64,000 nucleotides of DNA from Verrucomicrobiota bacterium (GTDB taxonomy: Bacteria; Verrucomicrobiota; Lentisphaeria; JABSQK01; JAJFLO01). Below are positions 6,039 through 15,648 of this stretch, piece by piece. The notes under the pieces were generated by a model that saw only the letters and a list, made by a program, of their open reading frames with translations, was not told where the DNA came from and did not search any database. The stretch covers positions 62,001 through 126,000 of the forward strand of contig JAJFLP010000101.1 of assembly GCA_021772635.1 (NCBI GenBank), given 5' to 3'. Within the stretch, counting starts at the first letter, position 1, and each line of letters begins with the position of its first letter. The position numbers were made by a program, and so were the translations under genes.

Positions 6039-9000
6039 CTACATCTGACCGCGCTGGAACGATTTATTCAAAGCCTGCTCGCACAATTTCAGGTAATACA
6101 ACGGCGCTAAATTGTGCGCTTTGGCATAATTAAAGTTCGACGCCGCACTTTCTCGCAATCCCTGATACCAATAACATCTACCGAGATTAAGCGCTACGTC
6201 CGAGCGCCCCATATCCTGAGCCATTCCGAGGAACTCTATTGCCCATTCAGTGAGTCCCCTGTAGCTAAACCACTCACCAGCGGCAGCATACGAGTCAGCC
6301 GTTCCGATAAAGGAGCTGAGATCGCCGATTACATCGGTCAGTTCATCGCTATATATTGAATACCGAATCGGCGTAGTTAGATCCCAATGCTTTATTACCT
6401 TATCACGGCCGCCGGTTGCTATTTGATTTCCATCTGAGGATACAGCCAGTGCCGTAATCGGGCGTTCGTGCTCCGAAAACTCACCTACTAATTCTCCCGA
6501 TCCGGTGTCCCAGACCTGAAGGAACCCGGCACGATTCACCGAATAGAGATACCGACCTTGGGGGCTATAACTGAGTTGTGTAATCTCCGACGATTGAGTT
6601 GATTGGTATACCAGAGTTCTGATGCCTTTTCGTATATCCCAGGTCTCGAGTTTACCCGAACGCGTTCCAATGACTATCCACGCTGCATCCGGGGAAAACG
6701 CAGCGGTCCGGGCGTCCTCAATCAAAAGTTCGCGAACAACACCGAAGTCCGGGGCACTCCATATTAGCACAGTGCCGTCACTGTTGATCGCTGCAGCCAA
6801 GGTCCCGTCAGGTGAGAATGACAGCCCGCGAATCGGGCCCTTACCAATTAATTCGCGTTGGCGTAGATTCGTCGCCAGATCCCAAACGATTATCTTGCCC
6901 TTCCGATTGGAAAAAAGCACGCACCCCTGCGACTGTGAATGGATCGCATCCAATATCGGCCCGTATCCCAGTTCAATTGAGCGATTTTCTCCCGAAAACA
7001 AATCCCAGATCCTGAGCGTGCCGTCAAGACTGGTAGACACAACCTTTCGATTATTACCCACAAACGCGATACTCGTCACTGCACGATCGTGACCACTAAG
7101 CGTTTTCAGGAGCATTCCAGTAGCGGCATCCCAGAGTTTGATCGTTTTGTCCCACCCCCCGGATACGATCAGTTGATCGTCGCTCGAGAACGCCGCGCAC
7201 ACAATCGCTCCTGTGTGCCCGGATAAAGTCTTCACACCGCGAGTTGCATCCGGAGCCAGTAGATTCAGCGAGAAACCCGGGCCGTTTGTTAATGCGATTT
7301 CACCAGTGGCAGAAAAGGAAAAGTCCGTAGCTGTCCACCCCGGACTGCGCTTTTCCCAAATACGGGCCTGTTTCGAAATATCCCAACGCGTTAGTGATAA
7401 ATCTTGATGCGCACATACAATCGAACCGCCGTCACGGCTGGCTTTAATGTCAAGAATCGATGCAACCTTCCCTTTTAACCGCGATTTTTCCTCTCCGGTT
7501 GACATATCCCATAATCGTACAACACCGTTGAGATTCCCGGATATTATAGTCTTTTCCGCCGCTCCGAAAATGACAGTGGACGCGGCCGCTTCATTACCAT
7601 CGAATCGTTGCAGTTGTTCCCCGGTGTTAGTGCTCCACAGACGCACCGATCGGTCGACGCCCCCCGTGAGAAGCGAGCTTCCATCTGCTGAAAATATAAG
7701 ATCGATTGCCCCGCCTTCGTGATCGTCGATTTCCACGATCTTCTCACCGGTCGTAAGATCCCAAATAAAAACCAATCCATCCGCGCCGGCCGAGGCAGCG
7801 ATATCAGGAGCGGGAGATAGCGACAGATCGTTAATCCAGCGGCTATGCCCGTGCAGTGCATTCACTTTGTTGCCGTTGTTGACGTCCCAGTAAATGATCG
7901 ATCCATCATAATGCCCTGAGAGGATATTTCGATTATCGTGCGTTATAGCGATGGAAACGACAGGACTTGCATGGTCAGATTGTGACAATTCCGCGGTTTT
8001 GCGCCCCGTTTTCAAATCCCAAACAATCAATCGTCCGTCGCTGCTGCCAGATACACCAACATCACCCGTCTGTGACACCGCAATAGAAAGGACCGGGCTC
8101 GTATGACCGGCAAATGTCGTAATTGGAGGAGGAGAGTTTCTAAAAGCATTCCATAACCCTAACTGCGCAGGGAATGTTGACCGGTGCGTAGTTTCGAGTA
8201 TATCAAAAGAACGCCGATACTTTTCTGCCGCATGCCCCCATTTATCCAGAGCACCCAAAGCATTCCCCTCAGCGATCAGGCTTTGAGCAAGCTGCTGTTT
8301 GGCCCGCAACGACTCGACCTTAGCCGCCGCTGCATGTTTTTCGGCTAATCCTTGCTGGTAACGCGCCATTCCCTCGCTTTTCATCACTTGCAACATGAAA
8401 ACGATCGTCAAGGCAACGATTATAAAAGCGCTGGCCGCTAACACGCGGTGCCGATTGACTAGAAGAAGTAGTAATCGTAATGCACCAGCATCTTCAGCTG
8501 AAGTCGCAAACCCAGCCTGATATTTGCGAATATCATCTTGCAAATCTGCCACGGATTGATAGCGATTTTCGGACGACAACGCCATCGCCTTCATCGCAAC
8601 CGCTGACAGCGCTGAAGGGACTCGTTTCCCCGGGCAGTGTATCGGTTCGGGCACCCGACCTAGATCTCTCTGCTTTAATTTCTTAGCGCCTAAATCGGCA
8701 GGCGAAACGACTTCAAAAATCTTCAGGTCTTGATACAACTCTTCTGGCTGCTTATGGCGGAAAGGTAACCGCAAGCTCAGAACGAAGTAAAGAATCACCC
8801 CCAGCGAAAAAACGTCACTGCGGGCGTCTAATTCATCGACCCGTCCCACTCGCTGCTCAGGCGACATATATCCCATTGTCCCAAATACATCGCCAATGAA
8901 CGTGCCGTAGGTATCATTCAAAACGTTACTCTGCGCAGTCTCCGGTTCCCGCAATAAATCAACATCTGTCATATCGGCAGTCGGCTCAGCAGTTAGCACC

Positions 9001-9749
9001 TCGGTGATGGTGCTAGGGGGGGCACAAGATTCTCCAGCAGTGGACGTGCCAGTCGACTTTTCCATCGGAATTTTACTTTCAGACCGCTCAATCTGGCGCA
9101 TACTCATCATGCACGATTCTACGTCCTTACGCAATGGCGACGTTTCCAGTACTTTCGCAATCCCCCAATCAAGAACCAGGACCTCACCGTAGTCGCCAAC
9201 CATAATATTCTCCGGTTTCAGATCGCGGTGAACAACACCTTTCGAGTGAGCGAAAGCGATGGCGTCACAGACATCCTGGAAAATATTCAGCAGGCGATCA
9301 AGCGGAAACTTATCAATATATTCCGGATCCCCACGCTTCAGCTTCGAAAGGACTTGGAGAAGCGTTACCCCCTGGACCTTTTTCATCGAATAAAACAATC
9401 GGTCATTCTCGTCCAGGCTTAAATCATGTACCGGAACAATATTCGGATGCTCCAGTTGTGCGGTTATTTGGGCTTCGATGATAAAACGGTAGGTAGACAG
9501 ACCCGTCACAAGATTATCGCGCATTACCTTTACAATCACCTGGCGCCGGCAGTTGTTATCCATCGCGATAAAAATCTCGCCCATGCCGCCAACTGCGAAT
9601 TTTGTTACGATTCGATATTTATCTGCTGGAGATTTACTGAGCTTAGTCGGGGCACTTCGGTTGGCACCGCTGAGAGACTCGCGGGAGGGCATAGGAAGGG
9701 TTTTTGTATCTGGTGCAGCGAGGAAGTTTTCTTTCTTATCAGGACTCAT
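6039..9749 (-). CDS. Membrane Ser/Thr protein kinase fused to two WD40 propellers
   Basis: This 1236-residue protein is counted from the ATG at 9747-9749. The kinase domain spans about residues 45-410: Gly-rich loop AVGGMG (52-57), lysine K74 in VIVK, helix-C E92, catalytic HRD at 174-176, N181, and metal-binding DWG at 194-196 in place of DFG. An insert of about 90 residues precedes the GTMGYMSPEQ segment. A single transmembrane helix (about 436-453) and a coiled segment rich in Ala, Lys and Gln follow. Then come 14 WD units (VWD, YWD, IWD, LWD and so on), enough for two seven-bladed propellers, and a short C-terminal TPR-like tail. The propellers are probably extracytoplasmic sensors or scaffolds. 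The open frame continues to 9866, but those 39 codons overlap a palindromic element, so the shorter start is preferred. Confidence 0.92.
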   Translation of the reverse strand: MSPDKKENFLAAPDTKTLPMPSRESLSGANRSAPTKLSKSPADKYRIVTKFAVGGMGEIFIAMDNNCRRQVIVKVMRDNLVTGLSTYRFIIEAQITAQLEHPNIVPVHDLSLDENDRLFYSMKKVQGVTLLQVLSKLKRGDPEYIDKFPLDRLLNIFQDVCDAIAFAHSKGVVHRDLKPENIMVGDYGEVLVLDWGIAKVLETSPLRKDVESCMMSMRQIERSESKIPMEKSTGTSTAGESCAPPSTITEVLTAEPTADMTDVDLLREPETAQSNVLNDTYGTFIGDVFGTMGYMSPEQRVGRVDELDARSDVFSLGVILYFVLSLRLPFRHKQPEELYQDLKIFEVVSPADLGAKKLKQRDLGRVPEPIHCPGKRVPSALSAVAMKAMALSSENRYQSVADLQDDIRKYQAGFATSAEDAGALRLLLLLVNRHRVLAASAFIIVALTIVFMLQVMKSEGMARYQQGLAEKHAAAAKVESLRAKQQLAQSLIAEGNALGALDKWGHAAEKYRRSFDILETTHRSTFPAQLGLWNAFRNSPPPITTFAGHTSPVLSIAVSQTGDVGVSGSSDGRLIVWDLKTGRKTAELSQSDHASPVVSIAITHDNRNILSGHYDGSIIYWDVNNGNKVNALHGHSRWINDLSLSPAPDIAASAGADGLVFIWDLTTGEKIVEIDDHEGGAIDLIFSADGSSLLTGGVDRSVRLWSTNTGEQLQRFDGNEAAASTVIFGAAEKTIISGNLNGVVRLWDMSTGEEKSRLKGKVASILDIKASRDGGSIVCAHQDLSLTRWDISKQARIWEKRSPGWTATDFSFSATGEIALTNGPGFSLNLLAPDATRGVKTLSGHTGAIVCAAFSSDDQLIVSGGWDKTIKLWDAATGMLLKTLSGHDRAVTSIAFVGNNRKVVSTSLDGTLRIWDLFSGENRSIELGYGPILDAIHSQSQGCVLFSNRKGKIIVWDLATNLRQRELIGKGPIRGLSFSPDGTLAAAINSDGTVLIWSAPDFGVVRELLIEDARTAAFSPDAAWIVIGTRSGKLETWDIRKGIRTLVYQSTQSSEITQLSYSPQGRYLYSVNRAGFLQVWDTGSGELVGEFSEHERPITALAVSSDGNQIATGGRDKVIKHWDLTTPIRYSIYSDELTDVIGDLSSFIGTADSYAAAGEWFSYRGLTEWAIEFLGMAQDMGRSDVALNLGRCYWYQGLRESAASNFNYAKAHNLAPLYYLKLCEQALNKSFQRGQM

Positions 9750-9790
9750 CGCGAATATCCGATATAAAAACCAGTGTCTAATTGCAGAAG

Positions 9791-9984
9791 TAAACGATAT
9801 TTTATTGAGCCTATTTTGGGTTCGATTCCCGCAAAGAAGAATGGTGCCAAAAGAGGCCAACCGCATAGCGGCGAGGGGTTTCGGTTTTCAGCCAAGTCGA
9901 TGAGCAACGACGATACTACGGCATCGTTGTATGCCCGTCGACGTACCTGAAAGGCACGAAACACCTCTTGCAATAGAAAGTTTA
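9791..9984 (-). repeat. Cloverleaf-like palindromic element, copy c (reversed, shorter)
   Basis: Read on the plus strand, the order is reversed relative to copies a and b. A closing stem (taaac/gttta and tttattg/caataga) comes first, then hairpin 2 reduced to gcctattttgg/ccaaaagaggc (9809-9857), the mini-hairpin ccgcatagcgg (9861-9871), and hairpin 1 (9869-9971) with gtcga/tcgac and caacga-type arms. The stem bases carry the same purine mismatch (ccTA-ttt against aaa-GAgg) seen in copies a and b. The element lies 41 bases upstream of the kinase start. Confidence 0.6.
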
Positions 9985-10001
9985 TGCATAATGAAGGTTA
10001 G
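9970..10001. repeat. Half-site gcaatagaaagtttatgcat, copy also at 16230-16261
   Basis: 32 bases match 16230-16261 with two differences. The latter is the right end of a short inverted-repeat element. Confidence 0.75.
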
Positions 10002-10201
10002 AGTTTTGGCGTCTTTGGTGCCCGCAATGGGCTCCAGATGTAGTGGATATTTCGAATATAAAAATATGCCGAACGTCATGGAGTTTTCGTCCGGATTACC
10101 CGAGACTCTTCCCGCATGAGCGAGGGTCCCGATAGTGCGGAACGCTTATGCCGAGAGATCGGGGGCAGTATATTCTGCGTAGCGGGCATTGCGACGGTCT
10201 A
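10002..10201. other. Gap between cloverleaf copy c and the exoprotein stop
   Basis: About 200 bases with no supported gene. Short open frames on the plus strand overlap repeats and show no family features. Confidence 0.6.
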
Positions 10202-13039
10202 TTATTCGCAATCAAAGCACGGGGCATTATCGGTTTTATATGCGTCTACTTTGAATGGCAAGGTTCGCCTGACCGAACGCTCTTCCGTACTGGTTGCTGA
10301 CGATTTATTTATGTCATGAAAGGCAGCAAGACTGAAGCTTGTTTGAAGATCGTCTGGAGCAGGCGGGACCCCACCACGACCGGTTACAATAAAACTGCTG
10401 ATGTTCTCACTGGACCTCAACGCGCAACGCGCAACTATCCAATCGGCGGCGTCAATGAAGTTGGTATGCAACGCAACTAATCCAGCACTTACGTCCGCAT
10501 CCGGCGAGGTGACCTTAATCTGGCCGTCATTTCGTAGTGCGGATGACGCCTCGACGATGCTATTGTTGGACTGAATAAAATTCCGGGTCTGTATATCTAT
10601 GTTTCCGCCGTTGCCGCCAAACGCATTTGCGATAATCCTGCTGTTATTCAGAACGACGTTAACAGGATCGATCGAAATATCGCCGGCGCGGTCACCAGCC
10701 TGGGAACCTTGCGCGCTGGTTGAAATCTCACTAGTCCCTAAATAAACCAATTCACGCGCATTCACCGTTATCTTTCCACCACCAGCATCCCTTGACGAGG
10801 TCTTAATAGAACTCTGATTAAGAATACGTACCGTGTCAGTGGCGTTGATGCTGACAGCACCGGAATCGCCACCGCCCATTGATGATAGACTTTCTGAAAG
10901 GATTGCTGACCCGGCGCTTAGTTCCAAAACATTCATATCCAACTCAATATTTCCACCTCGGCCGTCACCATGAGTGTTTGTATTTATTAGCGCTCCATTG
11001 CGTATTCCAACTGTATTCGCATCGATATCTACCCTGCCTCCAGTACCCGCGCTCGTCATTTCGGAGAGTGTCTCAGCCACAATCCCAGTGAAGCCGGGGC
11101 CCTGCATTCCGTTTGCGTTACTACTTTCGACGCGATCGAATAGGACCGAATTCGCAAGGATAGTAATATTTCCGCCATTGCCGGTACCGAAAGTGGTCGC
11201 ACTAATAAAAGAACTTTCGTGGCGGACTTTTAATACATCGGTGGTAATGCTGATATTTCCGCCCTTTCCGCCAGCGCCCGTCGTCCTTCGGCTCTCAGCA
11301 ATGACACCGGTTCGAGTCATTCCGCCTATGCTATCAATCACAACGCTCCCGGTAGCAAACAGGCTTATTCTTCCGCCGTTTCCACTGCCGCGGGTCGTGG
11401 CGTTTATCTCAGCACCGCGATAGATCTCAATCGTACCGGAGCTTATCTCGATGTTCCCGCCATTGCCGGTCGCGTCTTGTTCGACGGATTCGGCGCTGAT
11501 GCCCGTGGTCCCCATGTTGTTGCCATTCAAACGAATCGACGTGGCGTTGACTGTGATCATTCCGCCGTTTCCGCTACCCTGCGTATTTGCCTGAATAACC
11601 CCGCCATTGGTAATCTCGAGTGCATCAGAATTAATCGATATATTGCCACCTCGTGCGGCTCCCGAACTGTCCGTCGTAACGGTCGCGTTTGTGCCCTCTA
11701 TCGTTAAGTCCGTTGCGGCGATAGAGATATTCCCGCCGGGCCCGCCGGTTGTCTCAGCTTGGGTCTCGCTGATCAAACCAGTTTGTTGAGCGCCACCCTG
11801 AGAATCAATCAGAACGGTCGTTGCTGTCACCTCGATTTTACCGGCTGGAACATTCGTTTCAGTACTGGCGTTGATCTCCGCACCGTTCAAGATCTCGAGG
11901 CTACCCGTTTCGATAACAACGTTTCCTCCCGTTGAAATAACCATTCCGCCCATCATACCGTTCATGTTGCCAGCCCCAGTAGTCGCCGGCTCGGTAGTCT
12001 GCGCCGATATCCCCGTAAAGTCAGTTAATCCCTGACCATTCATCCGGATAGAGTTCGCCCTAACGGTGATGGTGCCCGCATCCCCGGTTACACTGGAGGC
12101 GAAAAGTGAAGCGCCGTTTGATATTTCGAGATGTCCGGTTGCTATCGTGATTTCGCCGGCGGGGATTGTCCCTTCGGGGTCGCCATCGACTTGAATGCCA
12201 GCCGTCGGGGCAACTGTTTCACGGCGGATATCTCCTTGCTGATCGCCCATATTTCCCATCATTCCCATTCCACCTTCTCGCGTCATCTGCATTGGCTCTG
12301 GTGCCTCGTTGCGAATAAAAATCGTGCCCAGCGCCTCGAATGCGTTGATATCGAACGGATCTTCGCCATTGTTATTGGCAACGGTGACTTCGCCCCCTGA
12401 TCTCGTACTAATCAAGTTTATTTTACCTCCGGTCGCCTCGATTTTTCCGTTAACCACATTGATGTCACCGCCAATCACCGATAACTCACCGTCTCCGTTA
12501 ATCTTACCGCCATTGATCGTTATGGAGGATGGATCGTCGCTTAGAAACCCAAACGCTGAAAGTGATGCTGGTGTCCCTGGAAAACTCGGGGATGAAGGTG
12601 TGCCGTTATAAAAGGTGCCATCGTCGAACCTAACATAATCGGCGGTACTCACTGAAAACGCGCCGTTAACGTTGATATCCGCATGCGGCCCAAACACGAT
12701 CCCTGCCGGGTTGATCAGAATTAAATCTGCCTGATTGATAGTCGAGGTAAGCCGCCCGTTTATGGTTGAATTCTGTCCACCGGTAACACGGCTTATGATA
12801 TTCGTAATCAAATCGGGCCCCGTAAAAGTGGCTGTTTCGTGGATGCGAATATTGAATTGACTAAAGCTGTGAAACAGGTTGGTGCCGGACTGTAGCCCGA
12901 GGTTCGCGTCGATTGTGTACGCCGGGCCTACCTGTGGCACAGGGCCGGCTGTCGCGGATCCAACAGTGCCGTCGGTAACAATCTGGGCAGTAGTACTCGG
13001 GATGAAAATCAGCGATATGAGAATTAGAAGATTTCGCAT
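10202..13039 (-). CDS. Two-partner-secretion exoprotein with filamentous haemagglutinin N-terminal domain
   Basis: This 945-residue secreted or surface protein has a signal peptide (MRNLLILISLIFIPSTTAQ). The TPS/haemagglutination domain follows, with the typical LFHSFSQFNI, ISRVTGG...INGRL and NPAGIVFG (110-117, the NPNG-type motif) signatures. From about residue 190 onward there are parallel beta-helix repeats built on GGNI.I....L.I.NGA.I.A.T.G.G.GG. The C-terminus has a cysteine followed by SSENISSFIVTGRGG, typical of cyanobacterial-style FHA proteins. Two Met-rich loops interrupt the helix (about 11935-11975 and 12240-12300). The frame opens 16 codons earlier, but the ATG at 13039 begins the signal peptide. 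The outer-membrane TpsB transporter it would need is not in this window. Confidence 0.9.
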   Translation of the reverse strand: MRNLLILISLIFIPSTTAQIVTDGTVGSATAGPVPQVGPAYTIDANLGLQSGTNLFHSFSQFNIRIHETATFTGPDLITNIISRVTGGQNSTINGRLTSTINQADLILINPAGIVFGPHADINVNGAFSVSTADYVRFDDGTFYNGTPSSPSFPGTPASLSAFGFLSDDPSSITINGGKINGDGELSVIGGDINVVNGKIEATGGKINLISTRSGGEVTVANNNGEDPFDINAFEALGTIFIRNEAPEPMQMTREGGMGMMGNMGDQQGDIRRETVAPTAGIQVDGDPEGTIPAGEITIATGHLEISNGASLFASSVTGDAGTITVRANSIRMNGQGLTDFTGISAQTTEPATTGAGNMNGMMGGMVISTGGNVVIETGSLEILNGAEINASTETNVPAGKIEVTATTVLIDSQGGAQQTGLISETQAETTGGPGGNISIAATDLTIEGTNATVTTDSSGAARGGNISINSDALEITNGGVIQANTQGSGNGGMITVNATSIRLNGNNMGTTGISAESVEQDATGNGGNIEISSGTIEIYRGAEINATTRGSGNGGRISLFATGSVVIDSIGGMTRTGVIAESRRTTGAGGKGGNISITTDVLKVRHESSFISATTFGTGNGGNITILANSVLFDRVESSNANGMQGPGFTGIVAETLSEMTSAGTGGRVDIDANTVGIRNGALINTNTHGDGRGGNIELDMNVLELSAGSAILSESLSSMGGGDSGAVSINATDTVRILNQSSIKTSSRDAGGGKITVNARELVYLGTSEISTSAQGSQAGDRAGDISIDPVNVVLNNSRIIANAFGGNGGNIDIQTRNFIQSNNSIVEASSALRNDGQIKVTSPDADVSAGLVALHTNFIDAADWIVARCALRSSENISSFIVTGRGGVPPAPDDLQTSFSLAAFHDINKSSATSTEERSVRRTLPFKVDAYKTDNAPCFDCE

Positions 13040-13547
13040 GAATTTATTCCAGTCAAGTTGAAACCAGTAGCACCACGCTAGCCTCAAACCGACAAGTTTT
13101 CGCTATCCTGGATACCGGTTGCTAGATGCCGGATAAAGAAAGTAGCTTCCAGCTAGACCCGGTTCGAAAAGGTATCGTGGTCCGCACGCCTGCCTATTTC
13201 GGTCGAATTTTCGCGCTTTTCGGTCGACATTCGATGCTTGAGCATCGGATTCGACCCAAAAGCGCAAAAAGGCACCGAAAGAGGTAGGCGCCCTTCGGGT
13301 TGCGGCGGATGACGGGCATCTTCCGACCTGGATCGGTAAGTCAATAGCTCCAAGCTATTAACGTAACCGATCCAGGCCGAAACCTGACCGACATGCGCTC
13401 CCAATGCGGGCCGCGCTACCTTTTCGAACAGGGTCCAGCTAGTCTCCAGAATCAGGTATCCAGTATCAACATCTTTCAGGCAGAGCCGCACAAAACTCAT
13501 CGGTTTTGTGTCGGTTTCGCCCTTTAAAGGTGTCTAGTGCCTATCCA
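13040..13547. other. Intergenic region containing cloverleaf element b
   Basis: No gene is supported. Nearly 290 of 508 bases belong to the palindromic element at 13152-13439. The remainder shows nothing recognisable. Confidence 0.7.
13152..13439 (+). repeat. Cloverleaf-like palindromic element, copy b (288 bp)
   Basis: Inverted ends of 23 bp (gacccggttcgaaaaggta against taccttttcgaacagggtc) close the element. Hairpin 1 (13187-13290) has arms cctatttcggt/accgaaagagg and gcgcttttcggtcga/tcgacccaaaagcgc and ends in cgatgcttgagcatcg (13232-13247). The mini-hairpin CGCCCTTCGGGTTGC is at 13289-13303. Hairpin 2 (13302-13416) has cctggatcggt/accgatccagg and an aatagct/agctatt loop stem. Spacing from the left end to the loop core (80) and to the mini-hairpin (137) nearly equals copy a (78 and 133), although the stems differ in sequence. 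Confidence 0.75.
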
Positions 13548-15521
13548 CTACGTCGTTATAGGAACGGTACGCATGATTTTCTGCCGCAACCATATCGAAC
13601 AACCTAACACTAAAATTATTAGTTCGAAACCGTAGAACACCATAAGCGCGGTGAATATTCCACTGGTAAAACCATAGCTGTGTAAGCCGATACCTAAAAG
13701 GTTGACGCCCCACCACGAAAACGCGACGATACAAGCACCGAATACTGCAGCGTTGCAGGTCCCAAGATCTCGAATATAGCCGCCCATTCGAGCGTGTAGA
13801 ATTGCGAGCTCCCATAGAATAATCATGAGCGCTCCGTTCTCCTTTGGATCCCAGCCCCAGAATCGCCCCCAACTGTCGTTCGCCCAAATCCCCCCCAATA
13901 TCGTACCGACAACAGAGAACAACAGACCGAAGCAAATGACCCCGTACACCATTCTCGCTACACTGCTGTAGAATTTTGCGTCGTCTCCCTTGAGCCCTAT
14001 AACCTTTGCGAGGATGTAAATATGGGCAATCGCGCCTGCCAATATTCCAGCCGCATAACCGATAGTTACAGTGGTGACATGAGTTGATAGCCAAAAATTC
14101 GAATCCAGGACTGCGACCAGACTCGTCATCGTGTCAGTCCCCTCTTTGACCTCGTACTTATTCGCGAGAAACAATCCGAGGGTGCCAATGATTGTAGCAA
14201 TAGACAGTGCAATGCCCTGGCGGTTGATAAATTCAATAAACATCGACACCAGAACGACAACCGCAGTAATGAATAGAACACTCTCGTATAACGTACTCAC
14301 GGGTGGGCGACCGCGAACGACACATCGGAAAACTATGCCGGCTATAAGATATAAAGTCCCACCTGCCAAGGGGATAATCGAAAGTCTATACAACAGCCTA
14401 TTGGCCGGCCTCAACCAGGAAATCGCGATAAAAATAAAACTCAAGATGTACAGTATTAGACTGTAATAGAAAAACTTTCCTTTATAAAATATAAACTCCA
14501 GGGGGATCTTCGCGTACTCTCCTCTGGCATCAGCAAGTCCGCGCGCGGTCTCATGAAATTCAATCAGGTTTTCCGTGAAATCCTCGGTGTTATCCCTTGC
14601 CCCATAAAGATTCTCAAACAAAGAGAGCAGCCAAATATGCTCTTTCGGAGGTTGTTGCCCCGAGAATGCCGCGTTCATGACGTCCGCTGGTGTTAGCCAG
14701 TCAGAACCCGTACCGGTCTTAGCCGGGGCGAAAAGAGCCAATGCCGCCGCCCCACTCCCGACCCGATCCATCTCACGCAAGAGTTTCGTAATCGACTGGC
14801 GATTTAGATCTGGCCCCGTTCCCGCCGATTCCAGTGCATTGTAATTTTCCCGTATTAGATCCGCACTCTCCACCGCGCGACTGAAGCTTATTTCCAGCAC
14901 ACCGCCCAGACTGGAGCTGAGCGAACTGTTCTCGACAATCTCGAAAGTGGCTGTAGCAAAGTCAAGATAGTGAGTTAGCCACTCGAATTCAGTAATATTC
15001 TCTGCCAAATGAACAATCTGCGCCTGCGTCGACGACCGATCTTTTGCATCGATTTTAATATACTCGTTGGCTAACCGAAAAAGGCCCTCGCGGCCGGTGT
15101 AGAGATCTGCGTAACTATATCGGTCACGTTTCTTCTTATCTGCGTGCGTGACGCCGATCGCATCCAGAACAACGTCGTCGGGCACGAGGAAGATCGGGTA
15201 TAATTGAACGAGTTCCGGATAAAACAGACAATCAAGCAACCATTCCAGAGACGTTCGCCTATCTCCATCTGGCGTATAACATACGCGGCGGCCGTTTAAC
15301 TTTAGCAGTTTGAACCGAGCGTAACTGTCTAGCGGCTTAACTCGTCCAGCATCCTGAATAGCTAAGGTGGAGGCTAGTTCTATAATCTCGCTGGTCCATT
15401 GAGGCGAGCTGGCATGGCTGTTAGCGTCGCCGGCACCGGCGACGCCAAAATCACCGAATAAAAAGACGGCGGCGCTGTAAATGAATACCCGGATTATCTT
15501 AGTATGAGATATTAATTTCAT
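13548..15521 (-). CDS. ccsA: Cytochrome c maturation protein CcsA/ResC (haem handling)
   Basis: This 657-residue inner-membrane subunit, with ResB, exports haem and ligates it to apocytochromes c on the periplasmic side (System II). After a signal-like N-terminus comes a long periplasmic region with QDAGRVKPLDSYARFKLL, as in the extended CcsA proteins of Bacteroidetes and Planctomycetes. The C-terminal half is multi-spanning and carries the WWD-type haem motif WGRFWGWDPKENGAL (WGWDPKE at about 555) with flanking histidines in FWLSTHVTT and GIGLHSYGF. The open frame extends to 15707, but that part is translated repeat. The ATG at 15519-15521 has GGTGGG five bases upstream, itself supplied by a repeat. 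It is transcribed after resB, separated by a 736-base repeat-filled gap. Confidence 0.92.
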   Translation of the reverse strand: MKLISHTKIIRVFIYSAAVFLFGDFGVAGAGDANSHASSPQWTSEIIELASTLAIQDAGRVKPLDSYARFKLLKLNGRRVCYTPDGDRRTSLEWLLDCLFYPELVQLYPIFLVPDDVVLDAIGVTHADKKKRDRYSYADLYTGREGLFRLANEYIKIDAKDRSSTQAQIVHLAENITEFEWLTHYLDFATATFEIVENSSLSSSLGGVLEISFSRAVESADLIRENYNALESAGTGPDLNRQSITKLLREMDRVGSGAAALALFAPAKTGTGSDWLTPADVMNAAFSGQQPPKEHIWLLSLFENLYGARDNTEDFTENLIEFHETARGLADARGEYAKIPLEFIFYKGKFFYYSLILYILSFIFIAISWLRPANRLLYRLSIIPLAGGTLYLIAGIVFRCVVRGRPPVSTLYESVLFITAVVVLVSMFIEFINRQGIALSIATIIGTLGLFLANKYEVKEGTDTMTSLVAVLDSNFWLSTHVTTVTIGYAAGILAGAIAHIYILAKVIGLKGDDAKFYSSVARMVYGVICFGLLFSVVGTILGGIWANDSWGRFWGWDPKENGALMIILWELAILHARMGGYIRDLGTCNAAVFGACIVAFSWWGVNLLGIGLHSYGFTSGIFTALMVFYGFELIILVLGCSIWLRQKIMRTVPITT

Positions 15522-15648
15522 AAGAGCCCACCAGTGGGTTTCCTTTTTAACCCGCATTTCACAATACGAAACGGGCTCACAATGTCGAAGATTTCCGCCA
15601 AATTTCAAGGGAGCCCACCAGTGGGTTTCCTTTTTAACCCACATTTTA
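15522..15648 (-). repeat. CCCACCAGTGGG repeat, tandem one-and-a-half copies
   Basis: The unit comprises cccaccagtgggtttccttt, ttaaccc.cattt, acaatacgaaacgggctcac and gaagatttccgccaa, and then the first block starts again. Other copies are at 18783-18878, 27169-27258 and 27775-27876, with a fragment at 26319-26337. The end abutting 15521 gives ccsA its ribosome site. Confidence 0.85.

Noticed and set aside
9750-9866. Upstream start of the kinase gene at 9866
   Set aside because: The extra 39 codons overlap a palindromic element, show no conserved residues and lack a ribosome site.
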